Assembly (NCBI GenBank): GCA_004335635.1
Contig: QAXH01004054.1
Span: 1-52,329, forward strand
Direction of reading: 5' to 3'
Origin: Chloromonas sp. AAM2
Lineage: Eukaryota; Chlorophyta; Chlorophyceae; Chlamydomonadales; Chlamydomonadaceae
Length of the DNA stretch: 52,329 nucleotides
How positions within the stretch are numbered: position 1 is the stretch's first letter; every line of letters starts with the position of its first letter. Under the pieces are notes generated by a model. It did no database searches. It was not told the origin of the DNA and saw only the letters and a program-made list of their open reading frames with translations. The translations under genes and the position numbers were made by a program. Below are positions 45,201-52,329 of this stretch, in pieces.

Positions 45201-46118
45201 GGGCAGGTACATCCGGTATGGACGAAGCACCCGAGCATTGGCCTCTGTCATCACTGGCAGGTACAGGGTGGGAAACACCTGCAAGAGGAGATCACGCGCA
45301 AGCATATTTTGATGCACGGACTGAAGGATAGTATGGGTTGGCTTGGTGGGCTGCATGCTGGCCAAAGGTGGTGCAGGCTGAGTATGGACTCAAGCTGTCA
45401 AGTATGAATCCGCTCAGAGATCCCACCCACGCTCAAACGCTATGCTCACCCTGTCGCATTCCTCTGGCGCCATGCTCAAGACAGCCTCGCCGATAACTTG
45501 CAGTGTGAGCAGCCTAAACTCCTCCTCGATGTCAATGGGTTTGCCCGTCCCACGCCACTTCTCCAGCTTAGCACTAAACCTTTCTGTGGCAGTCTTGGCA
45601 ATGGGAATGATGTCATCGAGGATGTCTGTCCGCAGAGCTGGGCCGATCAGCAGCCGCTGCTTTTGCCATAACGCCCCGTCCGCAGTGACCAGGCCTGAGC
45701 CCAGAATAGGTAGGAATGGCTTATAGCTGACCGAGAGCTCCTTCTCATAGAGCTTTTGGCCGGTCTGGAAGATGCGTTTGAGCGCCAGTGGGTCAGCGAC
45801 AGCGACGCCGTGGGTGCTCAGGATGCGAAACTTGACCAGTGGCCCACTCTCTTTGATCCAGCGTTCCATCACGTCCCACGGTCCCACACCGTGGGCAGAA
45901 CAGCGTATGAGCGGCATGATGTTGCCCAAGAACCAATTGTAGCCAGAAGCGCGGGGAACGCTTGAAAGGACTCGCTCTCGTCGGACAAACTGGTATATTG
46001 AGCATGCTAAGTTGTAGAGTAGCCATGCTCCTAGCAGGGCAAATCCACAAAAGGCCGCGGTATGTGCTACACTGCCTGTCGGCAGTAAGCGCGCTACCAA
46101 GCTGCCGGCCTGCACCAT
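42222..46118 (-). CDS. cytochrome P450, complete
   Basis: Seven exons on the minus strand: 45450-46118, 45130-45278, 44513-44738, 43854-43975, 43452-43545, 43021-43140 and 42222-42392, giving 516 residues, all in phase. It is a heme-thiolate monooxygenase, probably anchored in the ER by an N-terminal helix (about residues 18-37, FCGFALLGAWLLYNLAC). The I-helix oxygen-binding motif AGHETS is at about 323. The K-helix ExxR is ETLR at about 383. PERF is at about 434. The heme-binding loop is FVPFIQGPRNCLGQ with Cys465, split by the last intron. The substrate is unknown; the core looks closest to the CYP4/CYP97-like clans, which I cannot settle by eye. The start ATG precedes the only good membrane anchor. 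Confidence 0.95.
44121..44180 (+). repeat. 60-bp direct repeat, copy 2
   Basis: Starts ggtcacatgacaatgaagtg. It lies in the P450 intron 43976-44512 and matches 40311-40370 except at two bases. Confidence 0.85.
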
Positions 46119-47578
46119 TTTCTGATTGACAAGTGAGCCAGAGATCAGGAAGGTTTACAGGCTTGTCTGATGTCGGAGTGTGCCGAAACAAAGTCAAAGA
46201 CACAAAGTCAAACGTACCAAACGGACAACGGTACCTGCCCAGCAGCTGATGCAACATTGGCGCGCATCTACAGCAAGTGACTCAACATGACGGCACCACG
46301 GTCATCTTCATTTTGGCCTAACATTTTCCAAAGCACATGGACATGTCCAGGTCGCTCGGCGAGTGGGCTGCCTTAGCCGTTCGATTGTGATTGTATGTGG
46401 GTGCATTCCCGTTAACAGACAAGAACATCATGGGCGACACATGAAGACATACGCACAAAGCGTGGCCGAGTATCATGTCTTCTGCCACTGACAGGTCCTT
46501 GCCATCTTTCAAAAACAACGGACGATTAACTTCCAGGACAATAAGTAGATAGTGATGCCACGATGTATGAGCAAATTTCATGAGGGTGTGTCACTATTCA
46601 TGGCTACTGTCTGCTGCTAGGCACAGGTGACGAAATGAAGTGTTGGCCCTAGCACACAATGTGTTTTATTTAGCATAGCAGCCTCTAAAGCTAGGCGAGC
46701 TGTTGTCAAAGCAGCCAACATGTTGCGCATGCGGTTAAACATGCGGCAGGCGTCACGTGCATGCAAGCACAAAATTTTCTGGTTGCGCAAATTGCATGCT
46801 GCCCTTATGCACGCATACCACTCACGCGCGTCGTTATTTTTATCTGTTTTGGCACCCGGTGAGCGAGGGTTGTCAATTATGGTTGCCAGGTCGGCATTGC
46901 GGCGACACTAAACCAGCAGGGCCGCGTGAGAGTGCCATTGAACCGTTCCAAGCTGTAAAATCAATATGCTGCGAGGATCGGAAGGCGCGATTGGCTGCGA
47001 TCGCAAGATGGCTGGCAGCCGACAGTGCATGACTCACATTGCCACCAGCTGGACCAAAATGTGCAGGCATGCCACGGCCCAGCATGTAGCGCCCAGGGTA
47101 TGTCTTGCAGGTGCAAACAGAACCGGTGCATGGCGGACGTACATGCTGCAGTGCCCACGGCATGCCCTTGCCGCAGTAGCACACCGTGTCAACCAACACC
47201 TAAGTACAGGTGTTGCTGCCATCTGCACGCGCGGAGTCCACCAACACATAAGTCCAGTGATGGTTGCTGCCACCAATGCTGCAGTTGCTCACTCCCGGTG
47301 TGCGGGAGGGTGTGCTAGCCCATGCCAAGCGTGGTCGGCCAAGCAAGAAGGTAGGCTGAGTCTTGGAAAGCACATGCAGTATGTTTGGAACAACATCGTA
47401 CGTAGGAGAACCATGCATTGACTAACTACTAGCGCTGCTATGACCCACCAATGATGTGGTTCTCCACGCACCCTCTGTGTGTCCTCCACAGCGCTGCCTT
47501 TGATCAGCACACGGCGCATCTTGCCTATGACTCAGCAATCATGCAATGCTGACACGCCCAACGACTCACTCCGCCTAA

Positions 47579-47617
<39 letters not shown>

Positions 47618-47645
47618 ACATTAATACCCGTACACACACATCGAC
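46119..47645. other. divergent intergenic region
   Basis: About 1.5 kb between the P450 start (minus) and the start of the right-hand gene (plus). It should hold both promoters. Minus-strand stretches near 47040-47130 (RYMLGRGMPAHFGPAGG, followed by a GTGAGT) and 47205-47290 look somewhat exon-like but could not be joined into a gene. An AC microsatellite ends the region. Confidence 0.45.
47581..47618. repeat. AC microsatellite
   Basis: About 18 ac units, starting 65 bases before the proposed start codon of the right-hand gene. Confidence 0.95.
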
Positions 47646-48704
47646 ATGCATGACACGTCGTGTCACTCGCCGCAGTCATTGGAGGGATCTGCAGCGCCAG
47701 AGGAAGCCAGCCCAGCCCCATCACAAGCAGTGGACGCTCCCATACCACCAGCACCTGAGGACGAGGCCCCGGCACCCACGCCTAAGGCTCGCCGCACTCG
47801 GCGCACGGCAGCAGCTGCAACGGTATGTGCCAGCGCATCGGTAGGGTGGTGCCATGGCTTCGTGCAGTGTCCATCATGCAGTGTCTATTATCATACGTAC
47901 CTGCTTGCAGAGTGGCGTTGGGCACCAGATTGCACCATATTCTAATTGCTTTGCTACAATTCTGCGCATCACTGCAACCCTGCGCATACACACCCACCCA
48001 TGCCAGACGTATCCACACCCACCCATCCACGAGTTCACATGCTCGTCAGCATGTTCGAACAACTTCTTGAGCATCACATATCTGTAGCATGACTGCCAAA
48101 TTGCGAACGGATCACCAACCAATCTTACTTAGTAACGGCACCAGTTGCAGTCACAGCTGCCGTGCCTTGAACGTATAGCATGCATGCATCTATCACGCAC
48201 CCAGTCGTCGCTTCGTGCACCTGCTCCCACCATGTGCCGTTACATGGCAGCGCTCTGCTCTCTGTCTCTCATTCACACTCATACACACACACACATGCTC
48301 TCTGCCTCTCTATAGCACCGCAGACAACTGCAAAAGCCATGTAATGACGCTCATCACCCACTCACCCACATAACTCTTGCCTGCCCACACCTTCCAGCCT
48401 GTCCTTCCTGAGGACGCCGAGCAGCCCGTCATGACCTCCGAGAGCCATGACAGCACATGGCTGGCCGAGCCCAACCCTCCCACGGCCTACGACTACGCCG
48501 ACCCAGAGCCAGAGCCGTTACCAGTGGCAGTTACACAGCAGGTCACAGGTGATTCTTCTCATCATGGTGATGGCTTTACGCAAGAGCTTGCTGCAGGGGG
48601 GATTGAAGCAGCTGTTGGTGTGGTATGTGCATCTGAGACTTAATTCCATCTTCAGAAAGCGCTCCTGATGTAAAACGGGCTCCGATGTGTGCAACAACAC
48701 ACAC

Positions 48705-48743
<39 letters not shown>

Positions 48744-51626
48744 GGAAATGACGGGGCACCAGCAGTTGTCTGCAATGCCTGTGCGATGATGCTGTACATG
48801 GAGGTTGAGCCATCTTCTGTCCGGCTTGTCGGATGATACAAAAGTCATAAGACACTCACTCACTCACTCACTCACTCACAGGGCTCCAGATGGCCTCAGA
48901 TGGGGTCAGCGGGGTGCAGGGGAGCCACAAGGCAGCGACAACCGGGACAGCGGGTCAGCCGGAGGAAGCGGGTGGGCGCAGCTCTCCTAAGAAGACTACA
49001 ATCAAGAAGACTACAATCTAGAGTCATCATCATCATTACATAGCTTATCATGGTTAAACCCACTGTACCGTAGGACCACCTAGATCTAGAGTGTGAGCAG
49101 TTAAACCTGCTGGTGCTACTGATATGGTCTTGAACAAACGGAAGTATTGGACAGCATCTGCAAGCACAAATTAGGAACGTATGCTAGCAGGAGGATGTGT
49201 TGAAATTAGACAAGGGCACGGGCAAACAGGAACATGGAATGTTGCGTCAAGCATAGCAATCATTGAGCTGTGACAAGGTGCAGCTGTTGATTACAGGTGG
49301 GCGCTGAGATGATGCAGTTATAGTGATATGTTTGCATGTTGCTGTCCCCTGTGTGTTGCCCTTAGATGGCAGCTATGGCATCAAGGCGGGTCTGGACGAG
49401 GACAGCTTCGAGAAGACCACACTCCGGGAGCGGATAGGACACGATGTGTACCAGTGAGTAGTGAAGGCCTACGTGCACACCTCTGTGACCGCTTGTCAGA
49501 CTGAAGTGGCCTGGCATGAGTGAGGCGGCCTGGCATAAGCGTCCTTTGTTAACCAATTTGAGGCACACAGGGTTGTTGATATCAAGGCGTGGCATTGGAG
49601 GTGACAGGCCAATCCACACACACCCAACTACTTGGGTGATGGAGAGGTGCCTCTGTCACTGTGCATTTGCCATCATTGTAGTTGTCCATTCGTCGGCGTC
49701 TGGGCACAGACCCAGTTCTGTATGCTGTAGACTGCGAGACAGCCTTGAATAACAGTCACTTGACCCCGCGTAAGGGCTGTGCCAGTGCTTTCTGGTGAAG
49801 CTACGCCTCTGCCATCGTGCAAACAATGTATGTCATATCATTGTCGCCGTCCAGTTGTGCTAGACACAGGTTTTGTTGTATAAGCGGCAGACTGCAAGCG
49901 ATCACTGTGAGCCCGCTCAAGGTCATTGGACGTTCTGGTGAATTATGACCAATGCCACTGTTGCTTCTGTTGCATTGCGGTCAATTGAACTTTGCCCAGG
50001 GGCTACCTATAGACTGCAAACCAGCCTTGCCTTGTAGTCACTTAATGGATGTTCGGAGTTTTCCTGGCAAAGTTGTGCCTGTCGTCCCTGTTGCTTCAGG
50101 CTGTGTAAGAACCTCTCTGAGGGCGAACTGCCCGAGGGCACCATCTTGCCACGCAAGTACCGGCTACCTGAGGATGCGACCTTCAGACAGACAGCAGCAG
50201 TCAAGTTCAGCATGGCAAGGGTGCGTTGCCGCCACAATGCTCCTGAAGATAGTGACTCAAGGAAGATAAGCGGCCAAGGATTGAAGAACAAAGGGCCCAA
50301 GGGACGAGCAGGATGCATGGATGGTATTAGAAACTGGACGGATGGTATTGTGGGCGACTGAGAGAGCATCACGTGCAGCTTTGCGAGGCTGCTGTGTGGC
50401 CTGCATGGCCCTTGAGAGCGCATGCAGGCTTTGGGTTGTACCAGGGATTTATGTCTTGAAAAACAACGCCGGCACACTTGCTCATGGAACGTTGAACATG
50501 GTCAAAAGTGCACTGTGGAGGCACACCATTGCCAAAGGCACCAGCGTACCTAGTAACATTACAGCTGAAACTTGCAGGTCGGCAATACAAGGGTACGTTG
50601 CCGATAATAAGCACCTGAAGATGAAATCTGAAAACCAGGGACATGAAAGCAGGGAGCACGGCTGCATGGAGATTGAGATAATACTCAGTGCAATGTGGAT
50701 GCACACAAATGCCAACCGTACAAGGGACACGTGCTTCACCTCCTGTCGCATGGTGGCCCTGGGAACGGGACACGGTTTCTAAAGCTTTGAGGGCCTTACA
50801 ATTCATATGAACATCTCATTGCAATGCGGCGTTTCTGTGCACGTGCCTCCCGTGCAGGACTACTGGCAGGCACGTGCTGACGAGCAAGACTACGTGCACG
50901 ACCTAGCCTGGCAGGCCCACCATCGCTCGCGGGAACGGTCCGTCAACATTTACGCCAACACACGGCGCGTTGCGGGGCTTATCTCGGCCTTTGAGAACGA
51001 TGACTATAAGCTTCAGGTGGGCGAATGCACCTCCTTCACCAGGGCCTTCACCAGAGTGTATTGTGGATCGGGTACAAGCTGCCTCCCATAAAGTAGTCTC
51101 GCTATCAACAAAAAGATGTTCAAATTCACACAACACGAGGCCAACACGACCTTTCATCGCACAAAGCATGTTCAGGGTACCCATGAGAACTGTCCTGTTA
51201 ATCAGCAGCAACCGTACCCGGCAGCTGCATTCCTTGCTGCTTGCACCCGGAGGCAAAGCAGTCATCAGTTGAATTGCTTGCAGCAGGAGGCAACCAAACA
51301 TATTATTTGAATCCTGTGCCTGCAGAATTGCCCAGTATTGCAAACTCTTGATTATGCCCAGCCAGTTTCACCTGGCAGCTTCATTCCTGCCTGTCGCTAG
51401 CAGCTTCATTCCTGCCTGTCGCTGGCAGCTTCATTCCTGCCTGTCGCTGGCAGCTTCATTCCTGCCTGTCGCAAACATCTGTTGGATTCTTTGCCCGCAG
51501 AACCTTGCTCCCAGCAGCATTGCCCCCTGGGCTCGCGCTGAGATCGTGTTTAGTGACGAGCTGCCGGAGTTCAATGAGATGCTCAGGGAAAAGGCCGAGG
51601 ACTTGGTCAAGCGCATGCCACAGGAG
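47646..51626 (+). CDS. unrecognised gene with Pro/Ala/Glu-rich N terminus (3' end beyond last exon seen)
   Basis: Proposed exons: 47646-47822, 48398-48548, 48882-48971, 49366-49453, 50100-50220, 50858-51016 and 51501-51626, with consistent phase; more may follow. The N-terminal half is low complexity: PPAPEDEAPAPTP, a basic patch KARRTRRTAAAA, and YADPEPEPLP. The later exons look folded and charged: DGSYGIKAGLDEDSFEKTTL, GTILPRKYRLPEDATF, DYWQARADEQDYVHDLAWQA, NIYANTRRVAGLISAFEND, PWARAEIVFSDELPEFNEML and KAEDLVKRMPQE. I do not recognise a family. The last three exons are the best supported. The joins 48548/48882 and 48971/49366 rest on phase alone; a donor at 48622 is an alternative. No signal peptide or membrane segment was seen. 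The basic patch might be a nuclear signal. The final splice donor after 51626 (GTGGGT) implies that the gene continues to the right. Confidence 0.6.
48697..48744. repeat. AC/ACAG microsatellite
   Basis: Short ac run followed by about ten acag units, in an intron of the unrecognised gene. Confidence 0.95.
48853..48880. repeat. CACT microsatellite abutting a splice acceptor
   Basis: Seven cact units running directly into the acag acceptor of the exon starting at 48882. The pyrimidine tract of this intron is therefore a microsatellite. Confidence 0.9.
51376..51472. repeat. 25-bp minisatellite, 3.9 units
   Basis: Units of cagcttcattcctgcctgtc plus gctgg. It lies in the intron directly upstream of the exon at 51501. 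Confidence 0.95.
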
Positions 51627-52199
51627 GTGGGTGGGGGGGCCGCACATATGCACACTAAAAGTTTCTAGTAGTTTCAGCGTTACCCTTGGCACTTTGAGGT
51701 GTTCACGTCCATCTAATCGCATGCCATCAACAGGCACACACTCTAGGATTCATGGCAACCACACCCAAACCGCAGCATTTAGCAATAGCTTGATGAGAGA
51801 GCCTTGAACCACACGCCACAGGAGATAGGTGGAGGGGCTACATGGGCACTTGGCAAGGCTTGAAGAACACCCATGTCATGCGTCATAATCTGTCTGACAG
51901 TGACATGTCGTATGTCAAATATACATGTCGACATACAGCCATGCACTCGCCATACGCACAGCCAGGCTGGGAATGGAAAAAGCCAGAGGTTGTGTGGGAA
52001 TGCGAGACGATTGAGCCATGCTCTGTGTGGCACACCAACTACTTGTTTCATCATTTGTTTTCCATGGCCTGGTCTCGCCCACTCTGCGTGTGAAGCTACG
52101 CATAGTACGCCTACCTAGGCTCGCAGCAACAAGCTTGCCCTGCGTTCCTTGCTCATGTGGCTGTTCACAGGCCCAGCATGTTTGCCCCTGCTCATGTGG
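51627..52199. other. probable intron or 3' region of the unrecognised gene
   Basis: Follows a splice donor. No exon could be placed with confidence. Degenerate copies of the right-edge minisatellite begin near 52150. Confidence 0.35.
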
Positions 52200-52329
52200 C
52201 TGTGCACAATGTCCAGTCCTCGCGCATGTGACTGTGCACAATGTCCAGTCCTTGCTCATGCGACTGTGCACAATGTCCAGTCCTTGCTCATGCGACTGTG
52301 CACAATGTCCAGTCCTTGCTCAAGCGACT
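52200..52329. repeat. 32-bp minisatellite at right edge, four units
   Basis: Unit starts ctgtgcacaatgtccagtcc and ends tgctcatgcga. Four full units are seen and the array continues off the window. No unique spacers separate the units. Confidence 0.95.

Noticed and set aside
46873..47290. Exon-like minus-strand pieces (RYMLGRGMPAHFGPAGG and HHWTYVLVDSARADGS)
   Set aside because: A plausible donor follows the first piece, but no consistent set of acceptors and phases joins them to each other or to the P450. Kept only as a remark on the spacer.
52200..52329. Regular repeats that could suggest a CRISPR array
   Set aside because: The units are head to tail with no unique spacers, and the genome is clearly eukaryotic. 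The WD40 exon-intron array was rejected as CRISPR for the same reason.
1..52329. tRNA, rRNA or other structured RNA genes
   Set aside because: None was recognised by eye. A tRNAscan-SE or Infernal run would be decisive.

Overview
The window reads as nuclear DNA of an intron-rich eukaryote, most likely a green alga of moderate GC (trebouxiophyte-like is my guess). Reasons: nearly every gene is cut by many spliceosomal GT-AG introns whose acceptors are mostly gcag; the pyruvate kinase is of the plant cytosolic type; the EXORDIUM/PHI-1 family and PAN-like Cys modules are typical of green lineages; there are no operons or Shine-Dalgarno sites. All gene models below were assembled by hand from reading frames, splice sites and intron phase, and every internal junction that I call keeps frame.

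Layout. (1) 1-11.3 kb, minus strand: two tandem paralogues for secreted proteins with a hydrophobic N-terminal segment and PAN-like Cys modules. In the complete copy (4069-11299) these are followed by an EXORDIUM/PHI-1 domain. The left copy runs off the window, so its C-terminal half is not seen. (2) 11.5-19.1 kb: two inverted copies of a dispersed element of about 0.6-0.9 kb flank a WD40 gene (12.9-15.8 kb, plus), a 249-codon unknown ORF and a tandem repeat block. A MITE-like element with perfect terminal inverted repeats sits in intron 1 of the WD40 gene. (3) 20.9-39.4 kb: an RCC2-like beta-propeller gene (plus), a mitochondrial pyruvate carrier (plus), the copper chaperone COX17 (minus) and a plant-type pyruvate kinase (plus), with COX17 and pyruvate kinase divergent across about 0.4 kb. 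(4) 39.4-42.2 kb: no gene recognised. (5) 42.2-46.1 kb, minus: a complete seven-exon cytochrome P450. (6) 47.6 kb to beyond 51.6 kb, plus: a gene I do not recognise, with low-complexity N terminus, continuing into or past a 32-bp minisatellite at the right edge.

How the genes relate: pyruvate kinase makes pyruvate, the carrier brings pyruvate into mitochondria, and COX17 helps build cytochrome c oxidase, so three neighbouring genes act on the path from glycolysis to respiration. Whether this is more than chance cannot be told from one window. The EXORDIUM pair looks like a cell-surface family growing by duplication of a symmetrical exon pair. The WD40 gene looks like a repeat array being homogenised, with differences left mainly at two short stretches of each repeat.
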